Of a DNA stretch of 64,000 nucleotides, positions 26,708 to 35,347 are shown piece after piece (positions within the stretch are counted from its first letter, which is position 1; each line of letters starts with the position of its first letter). The notes beneath the pieces were generated by a model. It saw nothing but the letters and a program-made list of their open reading frames with translations, had not been told where the DNA came from and ran no database searches. The stretch spans positions 1 through 64,000 of the forward strand of contig NZ_BILW01000032.1 of assembly GCF_004000765.1 (NCBI RefSeq), in the 5' to 3' direction. The translations under genes and the position numbers were made by a program. The DNA comes from Paenibacillus chondroitinus NBRC 15376. Its GTDB lineage: Bacteria; Bacillota; Bacilli; Paenibacillales; NBRC-103111.

Positions 26708-28987
26708 ATGAACTCTCTTTCTATTTACCCTACTCCAATAAGCTCTAAACCGGCCGCTGAACGAAAGGTTCCGCATGCGCAGATGGCCCGGTTAACGAAT
26801 AGCTCGGATTTTGTGCCCGACGAGGATCGGGATGCTTATTTTTTCCGCGATTTGGAACGCCATCGCATTTTGTTGAATGAAGCGCAGGTACAGGCTGTGC
26901 GCCATTTCAAAGGTCCTCTCCTCACGTTAGCGGGGGCAGGCTCTGGCAAAACAACCGTGCTGGTATGCCGAGTCGCTTATTTGCTGCGCGTTCACCGGGT
27001 GCATCCGTCGAATGTGCTGCTCATTACATTTTCGAAAAAAGCCGCTGAAGAAATGCGGGAGCGCCTCGCTTCCCTGCCTGGCCTGGATGCGAGTTTGACA
27101 CACTCGATGCAAGTGAGGACGTTCCATGCCTTCTGCCTCCGGTTGCTGCGAATGAACGGGTTTAATCAGGAGATTCTGAGCGACGGCCGTTATCAGCAGA
27201 TTGTTTTCAAACGTATCATGCTGGGCATGGGACTTCAGGATACCTACCAACCCGAGGTTCTCATCTCCATCCTCTCCTCCTACAAAATGCAGCTGATCAA
27301 TATCAGCGACCTTCCCGAAGATACGGAAGAAGATCAGGAGATGAAGCGAATTTTTCTGCAATATGAACAGTGGAAAATGGAGCAGATGAAGATCGATTTC
27401 GACGATATTTTGATTCTCGCGTACCAACTGCTGAAGGACAATGGCGATATTCTGCGCTCACTGGAGCGAAAGTTTTCGTACATCAGCGTCGATGAGTTTC
27501 AAGATACGAACACCGTGCAGTATGAGATTATTAAAATGATCGCTCGCAATCATCAAAATTTGATGGTTGTCGGTGATGATGATCAGACCATTTATTCGTT
27601 TAATGGAGCTCGGAATGAATTTATTTTACAATTCCATGAACAGTATCCTACTGCGACGACCGTCACGCTCGATATTAACTATCGATCCACTTCGAGTATC
27701 GTTGGACTGGGCAATGCCATTATTCGGCATAACGTTCAGCGCAAGAGCAAGACACTGCTCGCCACCAAACAAAGTGAAACGAAACCACTGTATGTGAGGC
27801 CTGCCACCAGTGATGATGAAGCCGATTGGCTGATCAACGATATTCGCCTTAAGGTCGCTGAAGGGGGCTGCACGTTTGGGGATTTTGCCATTCTGTACCG
27901 CACGCAAAGCAATAGCAGGGCCATTATAGAGCAGTTGATTCTGCATAATCTGCCTTTTGTCGACTATGGCAGCAGCGATTCTTTCTATGAACAGTGGATG
28001 GTCAAGCCGATTATCGATCATCTTCGAATCGCTCATGAACGCCGCAATTTTGAAGCGATAGAGGGTGTCCTACCTTCATTATATATAGGGCGTGACCAAG
28101 GCATGCGGATTATTCAGGAACAGGAGGCGATTCAGGCTAAAAAGTGGCCGCTGATCCACCTTCTGGGCTTGCCGCAGCTGAAGGATTTTCAGAAAGAAAA
28201 GCTTAAAAGCCGCATCCGTCTAATCAAGTCGCTTGCCGAAATGAAGCCGCTGGAAGCCATCCAGGCGATCCGCAAAGACTTCTACGACGCCTTCCTGGAG
28301 ACGAATAAGCGCAGCAAGCTGACGCATCACCGGGAGATGCTGAAGGAGACGCTCGACGAGCTGGAGTCCTCTGCCAAGCGTTTCGATTCGGTGGAGCAGT
28401 TCCTTTATTTTATCCATGAAGTCGCAGAAAAACGCACGGAAATGAGCGCACTGCCAAAAGACCATGCCGCGAACAAAATTTCGCTCATGACGATACACAA
28501 ATCCAAAGGCCTCGAGTTCAAAGTGGTCTACTTGCTCTGTGCGATCGAGGGCAACATGCCGCATAGCTCGGCACTGGAAGCAAACCAGCTGAACGATGTT
28601 CAGCTGGCCGGCGTCACTGCGCGCGACAAAACCGCCGCCGCGCTGGAGGAAGAACGGCGACTCGCCTACGTCGCCGTCACGCGCGCCAAGGCCGAGCTGC
28701 TGATCAGCTCGCCGGCGTATTATCGCGGGAAGAAGGCGGAGCCTTCCCGCTTCCTGCTGTCCGCGTTCCCTGACGCGGACGGGATGGTCAGCCGCAAGCC
28801 TGTGGCGGCGGCTGCTGCGAAGCCAACCGCGACGGAGTCGGTCGCGGCGTGGGTTTGCGGCCAGGCCGGCTGCAAAGCCTGGTCGCGCATTTCTTCGCCG
28901 CAGGAATCGCGGCGAACGGCGAAGGCGTGCCCCTTGTGCGGCGGGGCCATGGTCAAGGGCAGCAAGCTCGTCCCGCTCGCCCGCTAG
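26708..28987 (+). CDS. UvrD/PcrA-like helicase with zinc-ribbon tail
   Basis: A 759-residue superfamily 1A helicase. Seen motifs: Q motif LNEAQVQAVRHF, Walker A AGAGSGKTT (about 75-83), Ia ITFSKKAAEEM, Walker B DEFQDTN (about 262), III VVGDDDQTIYSF, IV NYRST, V MTIHKSKGLEF and VI YVAVTRAK. After about residue 680 the chain leaves the helicase core, passes an alanine-rich linker and ends in a probable zinc ribbon with CGQAGC and CPLCGG. It is likely a DNA repair helicase; the gene is separate from pcrA-ligA and is probably a paralogue. The ATG at 26708 follows CAGGTGA. Confidence 0.88.
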   Translation: MNSLSIYPTPISSKPAAERKVPHAQMARLTNSSDFVPDEDRDAYFFRDLERHRILLNEAQVQAVRHFKGPLLTLAGAGSGKTTVLVCRVAYLLRVHRVHPSNVLLITFSKKAAEEMRERLASLPGLDASLTHSMQVRTFHAFCLRLLRMNGFNQEILSDGRYQQIVFKRIMLGMGLQDTYQPEVLISILSSYKMQLINISDLPEDTEEDQEMKRIFLQYEQWKMEQMKIDFDDILILAYQLLKDNGDILRSLERKFSYISVDEFQDTNTVQYEIIKMIARNHQNLMVVGDDDQTIYSFNGARNEFILQFHEQYPTATTVTLDINYRSTSSIVGLGNAIIRHNVQRKSKTLLATKQSETKPLYVRPATSDDEADWLINDIRLKVAEGGCTFGDFAILYRTQSNSRAIIEQLILHNLPFVDYGSSDSFYEQWMVKPIIDHLRIAHERRNFEAIEGVLPSLYIGRDQGMRIIQEQEAIQAKKWPLIHLLGLPQLKDFQKEKLKSRIRLIKSLAEMKPLEAIQAIRKDFYDAFLETNKRSKLTHHREMLKETLDELESSAKRFDSVEQFLYFIHEVAEKRTEMSALPKDHAANKISLMTIHKSKGLEFKVVYLLCAIEGNMPHSSALEANQLNDVQLAGVTARDKTAAALEEERRLAYVAVTRAKAELLISSPAYYRGKKAEPSRFLLSAFPDADGMVSRKPVAAAAAKPTATESVAAWVCGQAGCKAWSRISSPQESRRTAKACPLCGGAMVKGSKLVPLAR

Positions 28988-29585
28988 CTGGCGGCGGCTT
29001 GCATGAGCCAAGCTCATCCCCATTCCGAGCCTGGATAACAGACTACCGGGATCTGGAGCAGATCTGGAAAGGCTCACATCCTGATCGTCAAGGAGGGAAT
29101 CCCGGAAGACAGACCGATTCCAGAGTATGCAGACACACCGGAAGAGTTTGCCCCTGGCATATGCCCGGAGGACTTTATGAAAATTGCTGCAAGACTTCAG
29201 CAGTCTGCCGGCATTCACGTATAAACGGGGACGATACACCCTTGAGGAACTACAGGCCACTATTCTAGCAAATTCAGCCCGTTTCCGCGTTCAGCTGTAC
29301 TACAGGGCCTTATTTGACCGCCTTAGCCCGTTTTCTTTAAGAAAACGGATAAATAACGGCCCACAGTTCCCCTCCACGCGAAAAAGAGCCTATTTCGATG
29401 AAATAGTACCCTGTAGTTCCCTTCGCTCGGGTGGAAGGAACCTATGGAATCATCGATGCGCTTTTACGCACAGATTTCGCCGTACGCGCGGCCCCTCCCT
29501 TGCTTGGGCTTTCACCAACTAGATCATGCGTGCTGCTAGGCATGCCAACTGAATCTGAGTTAAGCTTCGCTTAACCCAGAACGCC
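28988..29585. other. Gene-free intergenic region with palindrome
   Basis: No credible gene. From 28988 to 29240 there are short decayed-looking reading frames on the plus strand without ribosome binding sites. From 29246 to 29420 lies the nested palindrome described separately. After 29430 nothing specific is seen. Confidence 0.6.
29246..29420. repeat. Nested palindromic repeat (F-F-hairpin-R-R)
   Basis: Four 19-bp units related to GGAACTACAGGGCnnTATT. Two are forward (29246-29264 and 29296-29314, offset 50) and two reverse (29352-29370 and 29402-29420, offset 50). At the centre is a hairpin, CCGTTTTC/GAAAACGG, around 29328-29347. A second locus with the same layout is at 59722-59897. Confidence 0.8.
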
Positions 29586-29627
29586 AAAAAAAGGACGAAG
29601 CAGGAATCAACCTGCCTCGTCCTTTTA
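29586..29627. terminator. Intrinsic terminator of trxB-trxA-tpx operon
   Basis: AAAGGACGA-AG-CAGG pairs with CCTG-CCTCGTCCTTT around loop AATCAA; read on the minus strand it is followed by seven T. Confidence 0.88.
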
Positions 29628-29633
29628 TATTAA

Positions 29634-30158
29634 TTAAACAAGTTCTCTCAATGCTTGAAGCGCCGCATCATAATTCGGATGTTCTTTCATTTCCGTTAAA
29701 TACTCAACATAACGAACAGTATTGTCAGCATCTACAAGGAAGATAGCCCGTTGATCAAGCTGGATCTCTTTAATCAATACGCCATACGCTTGGCCAAAGT
29801 TACGATGTTTGTAGTCGGAAAGTGTGATGACTTTATCAATTCCGGCAGCCCCGCAGAAACGGCTTTGGGCAAAAGGAAGATCCACGGAAATCGTCAGGAT
29901 GACAACATTATCCCCCAGTTTATCTGCTTCTACATTGAATCGGCGCGTCTGCGCATCGCAAGTTGCCGTGTCCACGGAAGGAACAACGGAAATCAGCTTA
30001 ATTTTACCCGCATAGTCCGAGAGACTCACCTCTGTCATAAGATCCTTATTCACCGTAAAATCAGGCGCTTTATCGCCAACTTTAATCTCTGGCCCTATTA
30101 AGGTTACTGGGTTTCCTCCAACTGTTGCTACTCCTGTGCGCTCTTGTACTTGTGTCAT
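29634..30158 (-). CDS. tpx: Thiol peroxidase Tpx
   Basis: A 174-residue atypical 2-Cys peroxiredoxin. It has the VPSVDTATCDAQTRRF active-site motif with catalytic Thr64 and peroxidatic Cys67, and resolving Cys102 in RFCGAAGI. It reduces hydrogen peroxide and organic hydroperoxides using thioredoxin. It is the last gene of trxB-trxA-tpx, 57 bp after trxA, so the whole electron path NADPH-TrxB-TrxA-Tpx is encoded on one transcript. Confidence 0.96.
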   Translation of the reverse strand: MTQVQERTGVATVGGNPVTLIGPEIKVGDKAPDFTVNKDLMTEVSLSDYAGKIKLISVVPSVDTATCDAQTRRFNVEADKLGDNVVILTISVDLPFAQSRFCGAAGIDKVITLSDYKHRNFGQAYGVLIKEIQLDQRAIFLVDADNTVRYVEYLTEMKEHPNYDAALQALRELV

Positions 30159-30215
30159 GATAGTTCCTCCTGATTGGTTGGTGTCGTTTATATGTTTTGA
30201 TGCTGGGAAAAGGGA

Positions 30216-30527
30216 TTAAGCTTGCTCAATGACAGCTTTAAGTTTCTCTTTAGGTTGCACGCCTACCAGCTGATCCACCACTTGCCCATCTTTGAAAACC
30301 AGCAAAGTTGGAATGCTCATAACGTTATATTTAGCAGCGGACTCCGGGTTGTCGTCCACGTTGATTTTTACGATTTTGGCTTTGTCGCCAACCTCGTTCG
30401 AGAGTTCATCCAAGATTGGAGCGATCATTTTACAAGGGCCGCACCATGGCGCCCAGAAATCGACGAGTACAGTTCCACTACTTGTTTCACTTTGAAAGGT
30501 TGCATCGGAAATTTGATTCACTGACAT
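30216..30527 (-). CDS. trxA: Thioredoxin
   Basis: A 103-residue thioredoxin with the redox motif WCGPC (Cys29, Cys32), the buried Asp of LVDFWAPW, cis-Pro in MSIPTLLVF and the C-terminal helix. It passes electrons from thioredoxin reductase to Tpx and other thiol enzymes. It sits between trxB and tpx, 46 bp after trxB. The AGGAGGAATTAGCC leader gives a good ribosome binding site. Confidence 0.97.
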   Translation of the reverse strand: MSVNQISDATFQSETSSGTVLVDFWAPWCGPCKMIAPILDELSNEVGDKAKIVKINVDDNPESAAKYNVMSIPTLLVFKDGQVVDQLVGVQPKEKLKAVIEQA

Positions 30528-30573
30528 GGCTAATTCCTCCTAGAATTTAAGTTGTTTGACGGTTATCTGCTGC

Positions 30574-31518
30574 TTATCTGCTGGTTACAAGAGCAGCATG
30601 TTCTGAAATATATCGCTCAGCATCGAGTGCCGCCATAGCACCGCTGCCTGCTGAAGTGATAGCTTGTCGGTAAATGTGATCCTGCACGTCGCCGCAGGCA
30701 AATACGCCTGGTATTGCTGTTTTGGAAGTTCCCGGGATGACCTGCAGGTAACCGAGTTCGTCGGTTGGCAGTTGCCCACCTAAGAATCCTGTATTCGGCG
30801 TATGCCCGATTGCAAGGAAAATGCCATCTGCTTCAAGCAGTTCTTCTTCCCCTGTTTCATTGTTGCGCACTCTAAGTCCTTTGACCCCAAGCGGTCCTGC
30901 CTCTACTTCCAGCGGGGTGCGGTTCAAGCTCCAGACCACTTTCTCATTGCCGCGGGCGTGATCCTGCATGATTTTCGACGCCTTCAGATCATCACGACGA
31001 TGCACGACGCGTACTTCAGAAGCGAATCTGGTCAGAAATTGTGCCTCTTCCATCGCGGTATCCCCGCCGCCAATCACGATAATTTTCTTATTCCTGAAGA
31101 AAAATCCGTCACAAGTTGCGCAAGTGCTGACGCCTTTTCCGATGTTCTCGGATTCGCCAGGGATACCCAGCTTCTTAGCCGAAGCGCCTGTAGAGATAAT
31201 GATTGAATCCGCAGTCAGTTGGCCCCCACCTTCTAGAAATAACGTGAATGGACGTTTCGACATATCCACTTCTGTTACGCGCCCCGATTGAATCTTAGCG
31301 CCGAAGCGCAGCGCCTGCTTCCTCATGTTGTCCATCAGTTCAGGACCCATAATACCGTCCGGGAACCCTGGGAAGTTATCCACTTCCGTTGTAGTGGTTA
31401 GTTGACCGCCAGGCTGTATGCCTTCGATGACAAGCGGCTCCATGCTCGCTCTCGCTAAATAGATCGCAGCCGTTAATCCGGCTGGGCCTGTTCCGATGAT
31501 GATCGCTTTGTGGTGCAT
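30574..31518 (-). CDS. trxB: Thioredoxin-disulfide reductase
   Basis: A 314-residue low-molecular-weight flavoprotein with FAD motif IIGTGPAGLTAAIYLAR, redox pair CATC (Cys133, Cys136), NADPH motif VIGGGDTAMEEA and VVHRRDDLKAS, and C-terminal FACGDVQDHIYRQAITSAGSGAMAA. It uses NADPH to reduce thioredoxin. It is the first gene of the redox operon. AAAGGAGG precedes the ATG. The 5' leader is about 165 nt and rich in A and G. Confidence 0.96.
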   Translation of the reverse strand: MHHKAIIIGTGPAGLTAAIYLARASMEPLVIEGIQPGGQLTTTTEVDNFPGFPDGIMGPELMDNMRKQALRFGAKIQSGRVTEVDMSKRPFTLFLEGGGQLTADSIIISTGASAKKLGIPGESENIGKGVSTCATCDGFFFRNKKIIVIGGGDTAMEEAQFLTRFASEVRVVHRRDDLKASKIMQDHARGNEKVVWSLNRTPLEVEAGPLGVKGLRVRNNETGEEELLEADGIFLAIGHTPNTGFLGGQLPTDELGYLQVIPGTSKTAIPGVFACGDVQDHIYRQAITSAGSGAMAALDAERYISEHAALVTSR

Positions 31519-31604
31519 ACAAATGCCTCCTTTTATTAATCGATATTTGTTGATTTCATATTGTTGATTGCTTGTTTGTTTGTTTCGTATTTCTTGTCTC
31601 TTAA

Positions 31605-31644
31605 TTCTTATTTCTTATTTCTTATTTCTTATTTCTTATTTCTC
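31605..31644. repeat. TTTCTTA heptamer tandem repeat
   Basis: Four perfect copies of TTTCTTA (31611-31638) with partial copies at both ends. In the trxB mRNA it is a TAAGAAA repeat lying in the 5' untranslated leader. Seven-base repeats can change copy number by slippage. Confidence 0.9.
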
Positions 31645-31660
31645 GCGGTTACTTTGTTAG

Positions 31661-31748
31661 CAAATTAATTTGATGCAAACCTTATGAACAGATCATATCA
31701 ATTTCATTTAAATTTGTCAACAATTAAATTGCATGCAAATTAAATTTG
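31661..31748 (-). promoter_or_regulatory. trxB promoter flanked by OhrR/MarR-like operators
   Basis: On the minus strand there is TTGACA (31715-31720), 17 bp, TATGAT (31692-31697), a near-consensus sigma-A promoter. Immediately upstream of -35 (31721-31748) are two adjoining dyads, CAATTAAATTG and CAAATTAAATTTG, separated by CAT/G; this resembles the paired AATT dyads of the Bacillus subtilis ohrA operator bound by OhrR. A perfect palindrome, CAAATTAATTTG (31661-31672), lies just downstream of the expected start. Peroxide-responsive repression of trxB-trxA-tpx is inferred. Confidence 0.65.
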
Positions 31749-31884
31749 AAACAAGAACCTTTTCTCCTTCCAGAAACCGGTTAAGCCTTCATAAAACATT
31801 CAGTTAGACTTCATGTGGGCTTCAGATTCCATAGGCATAATAGAAGCATGTCATCCAGAGACACACACACTGAAGGGAGCAATT

Positions 31885-32814
31885 ATGAATAAAACACAAA
31901 TTAGATCTAATCGCACATGGAAATGGGTATCAGCTGTCCTGCTGATCTGCCTTATCGCATATATCGCTTTCTACCCACCAACTAAGCACGCTGCGGGCAG
32001 CGCTGGGACAGTTGAGCCCGTCGCCAAAGTCAATGGTGTCAGCATCAATTCCGAACAGTTATATCAAGCTATGCTCGCTAGCGGCGGTCAGCAGACTCTT
32101 GATTCCATGATTTCCGAGGAGCTCATTAATCAAGAAGGTCAAAAAGCAGGCATCACCGTCACCGACGAAGATATTGATAAAGAAGTTGCCAATGTAAAAG
32201 GCTCTTATGGTTCTGATGCTGAATTCCAGCAAGCACTCACTTCTTACGGTATGACCATCGACGATCTCAAGAAAAGCATGAAATCGCAGGTCCTTTTGAA
32301 AAAAATATTAACGCCTCAAATCACAATCACAGATGATGAAATCAAAAAATATTACGATGAAAACCTCGAAACCTTGAAGGTTCCGGAGCAAGTTCAGGCC
32401 TCTCACATCTCCGTTGCGACGAAAGAAGAGGCGGATGCTATTGTAGCTGATTTGAAAAATGGGGCGGACTTTGCCACGATAGCTAAAAGCAAATCTTTAG
32501 ACACAGCTACCAAAGATAATGGCGGATCTCTTGGTTACATCTCTAGCGGCAGAATGGACGAAGCTTTCGACACCGCGGCCTTTGCTTTAAAAGTTGGCGA
32601 AACCAGCGGCGCTGTTAAGACAAGCTCAGGTTACGACATCATTAAAGTAACGGATCACAAAGCAGCTTCCACCCCTACCATGGAGGAGAAAAAAGAGGAT
32701 ATTAAGTCGGCGATCACGACTCAGAAACTGGCTTCCCTCTCCACCACATGGCTGCAGGATAAGAAATCGCAGTCGACAGTTGAGAACTATTTAAGCAAGC
32801 CTGCAGGAGCTTAA
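31885..32814 (+). CDS. Membrane-anchored parvulin-type foldase
   Basis: A 309-residue PrsA/SurA-like peptidyl-prolyl isomerase. Residues about 12-31 are an uncleaved membrane anchor (no lipobox cysteine, unlike PrsA). A SurA-type N-terminal helical domain (about 45-160, DSMISEELINQEGQKAG) precedes a parvulin PPIC domain (about 168-260: ASHISVATKEEADAIVADLK, GGSLGYISSGRM, SGYDIIKVTDHK). It probably assists folding of exported proteins on the outer face. AAGGGAG precedes the ATG at 31885. The neighbouring PdaA is also extracytoplasmic but convergent. Confidence 0.87.
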   Translation: MNKTQIRSNRTWKWVSAVLLICLIAYIAFYPPTKHAAGSAGTVEPVAKVNGVSINSEQLYQAMLASGGQQTLDSMISEELINQEGQKAGITVTDEDIDKEVANVKGSYGSDAEFQQALTSYGMTIDDLKKSMKSQVLLKKILTPQITITDDEIKKYYDENLETLKVPEQVQASHISVATKEEADAIVADLKNGADFATIAKSKSLDTATKDNGGSLGYISSGRMDEAFDTAAFALKVGETSGAVKTSSGYDIIKVTDHKAASTPTMEEKKEDIKSAITTQKLASLSTTWLQDKKSQSTVENYLSKPAGA

Positions 32815-32861
32815 TGTCCTAATGCGTGGAGCCAGAGGCGGCTGCCTCCACGAACAGCACC

Positions 32862-32893
32862 AAAAAAGGATGCCCAAGGGGCATCCTTTTTCA
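32862..32893. terminator. Bidirectional intrinsic terminator
   Basis: AAAAAGGATGCCC pairs with GGGCATCCTTTTT around AAG. It serves the foldase gene and, in reverse, the convergent deacetylase gene. Confidence 0.88.
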
Positions 32894-32895
32894 TT

Positions 32896-33666
32896 TTAAG
32901 GTGTACGAGTTTTCATCTCGTCCAAGCTCTTGAACTGATAGCCTTGACTTCTGGCGTCGTCAATGATTTTGGCGAGCGCCTCCGTGTTATCTTTGGATAC
33001 GGAATGCAGTAAAATCACCGCGCCAGGATGCAGCTGCGCCATCACATTTCTATACGCATACTCCCAGCCTTTTTGCTGCTTGGGCTCCCAGTCGCGGTAC
33101 GCAATGGACCAGAACACGTTCGTGTAGCCCATCTGCTGGCTGACGGCTAGCGACTGACCGTTGAAGATGCCCCGCGGCGTGCGCAAATAATGCATCTCCT
33201 TTTGCCCGGTCACGGCGCTCACGCCATCTCTCACTTGATCGAGCTCTTTCTTGATCCGCTCAGGGGAAATTTGGCTCATATCCGGATGGCTCCAAGAATG
33301 GTTGCCAATCAAGTGGCCCTCTTGCGCCATGCGCTTAAGCAGCTCCGGCTCGGTTTTGATATAATGGCCGGTCACAAAAAAGATGGCTGGCACTTGCTTT
33401 TCCTTTAGCACATCCAGAATTTTGCCGGTATACCCCTGCTCATACCCATTATCAAACGTCAGGTACAATTCTTTGACCGTTAGATCACCTGTAAAAATAG
33501 CTCCATGCTGCTTCAACAAATTCTTGAAGCCTTCTTCATCAATGGAGGGACGTTGTCCGTTGGTGCTTTTTTTGAAGCCGAAATGATAAGACCCGTCAGC
33601 AGATACGAGCATGGCCTGTCCGAACAGCATCGCCATCACGACGGTAAGGATACGGATGTAATTCAC
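32896..33666 (-). CDS. pdaA: PdaA-type polysaccharide deacetylase
   Basis: A 256-residue exported NodB-fold deacetylase. After a signal peptide (about 1-23) and an N-terminal PdaA-specific region (GSYHFGFKKSTNGQRPS, then FTGDLTVKELYLTFDNGYE), it has the zinc-site HSWSHPDMS and LRTPRG motifs, and an HPGAVILLHSVS strand. The TFDNGYE form, in place of TFDDG, is the hallmark of PdaA, which makes muramic delta-lactam in spore cortex with CwlD. The start is GTG with AAGGAG 13 bases upstream. Confidence 0.87.
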   Translation of the reverse strand: MNYIRILTVVMAMLFGQAMLVSADGSYHFGFKKSTNGQRPSIDEEGFKNLLKQHGAIFTGDLTVKELYLTFDNGYEQGYTGKILDVLKEKQVPAIFFVTGHYIKTEPELLKRMAQEGHLIGNHSWSHPDMSQISPERIKKELDQVRDGVSAVTGQKEMHYLRTPRGIFNGQSLAVSQQMGYTNVFWSIAYRDWEPKQQKGWEYAYRNVMAQLHPGAVILLHSVSKDNTEALAKIIDDARSQGYQFKSLDEMKTRTP

Positions 33667-33803
33667 GGGTGCAGATTCACTCCTTGCCTTCTGTGGTTGA
33701 GTTCAGCCTTCATAGACTGTTACTAATATTCCACAGAAAAGGCTGGAGTAGGCGTGATTTGAACAGGGTAATATTGGATGTTGGCACGAATGATCTAATC
33801 GAT

Positions 33804-34922
33804 TCAATCAATGACCTTCCCGAAAATCTCCACGATATCCGCGCGGAACGAATGCCCCACCAGCTTTTGAATTTCGGCATAGGCTTCCCGTTGGGACATC
33901 TCTTGCCTGTAGGAACGCGGCGTCGTTAGCGCCAGGAATACTTCCACTAATCCTAGCATCTGCGATAGCAGCGGGATTTGGTCACCAGCAAGCTGATACG
34001 GGTAGCCGGTGCCGTCCACTTTTTCATGATGATACAGGAATGCCTTCTCCACCTCTTGAAAGTCAGGAATGCCTTCGCATAATTCCTTGGCCATGTAGCA
34101 GTGCTCCTGGACAACTTCGAATTCGAATTCGGACAGCTTGCCTTCCTTCTCGAACATATAATCCGGCAGCTTGACCCTGCTAACAAAATGAAGAAGCGAC
34201 AGCAGATCAATTTCCCATTCCTGCACGCGCAATCCCCCATAAGCCTTCACCAGTGATTTGAGCAGCATGCTCATTTCTCCGATTTCTTTCCGCGACGTCT
34301 GGGTTTTCCGCTCCCCAACGGGAATAAAACTTTGCAGAAGGTTAATCACCTGCTGTTTCTGCTGCTGGAAAGCCACAGCTTCAACACGTTTTTTGAACTG
34401 GTTGCGTGAAACAAGGATGACTCCTCCCAAGATCGCACTTCCAAATGTATACACACCTCTGGTTATGGCAGCAATAATCGGTGAAATGTCTCCAACTATA
34501 ACAGAAGTTGGCCCGAATATAGTGAGTAGCACGACGTACATCATAACAATGAGGCAGCCGTATACATATATTTTCGAATCTACCAGCAAACTAAGAAGAA
34601 TGGGACAAAAGGCTATCGCCACCCACATGTGCCACAAGGACAAAGGGTTGTACAGCGTAGTCACGACAACAACAACAAAGATGATCATGGGAGATATGAG
34701 CTTTGTATACACATTCTCTTTGGGCAAGTTCTTTTGAATGACAAGAATTCCCCAACAGAAAAGCGAAGCCGTGAGCGAAGTTACCATATAAAGATATGAT
34801 TCCGAGTCTCGGATAACGAGCCAGTAGAGCATCCCGCCAATCGTGCATAACGAAGCCATACTTGCAATGATGAACATCATCAGTTGATCGACGGGCTGAT
34901 TCCCGAGGCGCTGCAAGTTCAT
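33804..34922 (-). CDS. Membrane protein with degenerate HD-GYP domain
   Basis: A 372-residue protein. Residues about 13-172 are six or so membrane helices; about 175-225 is a coiled linker; about 228-372 is an HD-GYP-like domain. The c-di-GMP phosphodiesterase signature is only partly kept: YHHEKVDGTGYP is intact (His298-299, 303-308) and His274 remains, but the HDIGK motif reads HFVSR (245-249) and the ADVFDAL motif reads VEVFLAL. Loss of two metal ligands suggests a non-catalytic binding or signalling role. The ATG overlaps the upstream receiver gene (ATGA), with AAAAGGAG ahead. Confidence 0.82.
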   Translation of the reverse strand: MNLQRLGNQPVDQLMMFIIASMASLCTIGGMLYWLVIRDSESYLYMVTSLTASLFCWGILVIQKNLPKENVYTKLISPMIIFVVVVVTTLYNPLSLWHMWVAIAFCPILLSLLVDSKIYVYGCLIVMMYVVLLTIFGPTSVIVGDISPIIAAITRGVYTFGSAILGGVILVSRNQFKKRVEAVAFQQQKQQVINLLQSFIPVGERKTQTSRKEIGEMSMLLKSLVKAYGGLRVQEWEIDLLSLLHFVSRVKLPDYMFEKEGKLSEFEFEVVQEHCYMAKELCEGIPDFQEVEKAFLYHHEKVDGTGYPYQLAGDQIPLLSQMLGLVEVFLALTTPRSYRQEMSQREAYAEIQKLVGHSFRADIVEIFGKVID

Positions 34923-35347
34923 ATAAGCGAACTCCTTTTGGAGGCTGGATAGGTTCCGAACTCTTTGCATTGGAAATAAGAAATTCCTTTCATAACCTCA
35001 TCAATGGTCGACAATATGACCTCTGGGCTCGTATCCTTCATTAAATAACCGTCTACACCGGCTTGAAAAGCACGATAAATATCCTCACTTTCATCAAATG
35101 CGGTCAGGATAATAATTTTCATCTGCGGATAGATGCTCTTAAGCGCCTTCGCACCTTCAATAATCGGTATGCCGGGCATTTTGAGATCCGTCAGCAGCAG
35201 ATCCGGCACGATGGAGATAGCGTGCTCAATCGCTTCACTGCCATTCGTAGCTTCGCCCATGACCGTGTAATCGCCACAGCTACCCAGCAGCATGCGGAGA
35301 CCTGCCCTTACGATGGAACTGTCATCAGCAATAATGACTTTATACAT
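34919..35347 (-). CDS. Stand-alone receiver domain (HTH missing)
   Basis: A 142-residue response-regulator receiver domain of NarL type: MYKVIIADDSSIVRAGL, phospho-acceptor Asp54 in LLTDLKMPG, Thr in IILTAFDES and Lys in GYLMKDTSPE. A NarL-type regulator would continue into a LuxR HTH; here the chain ends after a short tail (YFQCKEFGTYPASKRSSLI). It overlaps the kinase gene by eight bases and the HD-GYP-like gene by four. Phosphotransfer from the kinase to this receiver, controlling the membrane protein, is the likely logic (inference). Confidence 0.85.
   Translation of the reverse strand: MYKVIIADDSSIVRAGLRMLLGSCGDYTVMGEATNGSEAIEHAISIVPDLLLTDLKMPGIPIIEGAKALKSIYPQMKIIILTAFDESEDIYRAFQAGVDGYLMKDTSPEVILSTIDEVMKGISYFQCKEFGTYPASKRSSLI

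Noticed and set aside
28220-29260. Long minus-strand frame across the helicase 3' end
   Set aside because: It is antisense to conserved helicase motifs, Arg-rich and without family resemblance.
31590-31660. CRISPR-like or minisatellite coding repeat
   Set aside because: The unit is only 7 bp and lies in a leader without any reading frame.
34900-35000. Frameshift splitting a full NarL regulator
   Set aside because: Downstream of the receiver no HTH-coding remnant is found in any frame; the next gene begins at once with its own ribosome binding site and a different domain.
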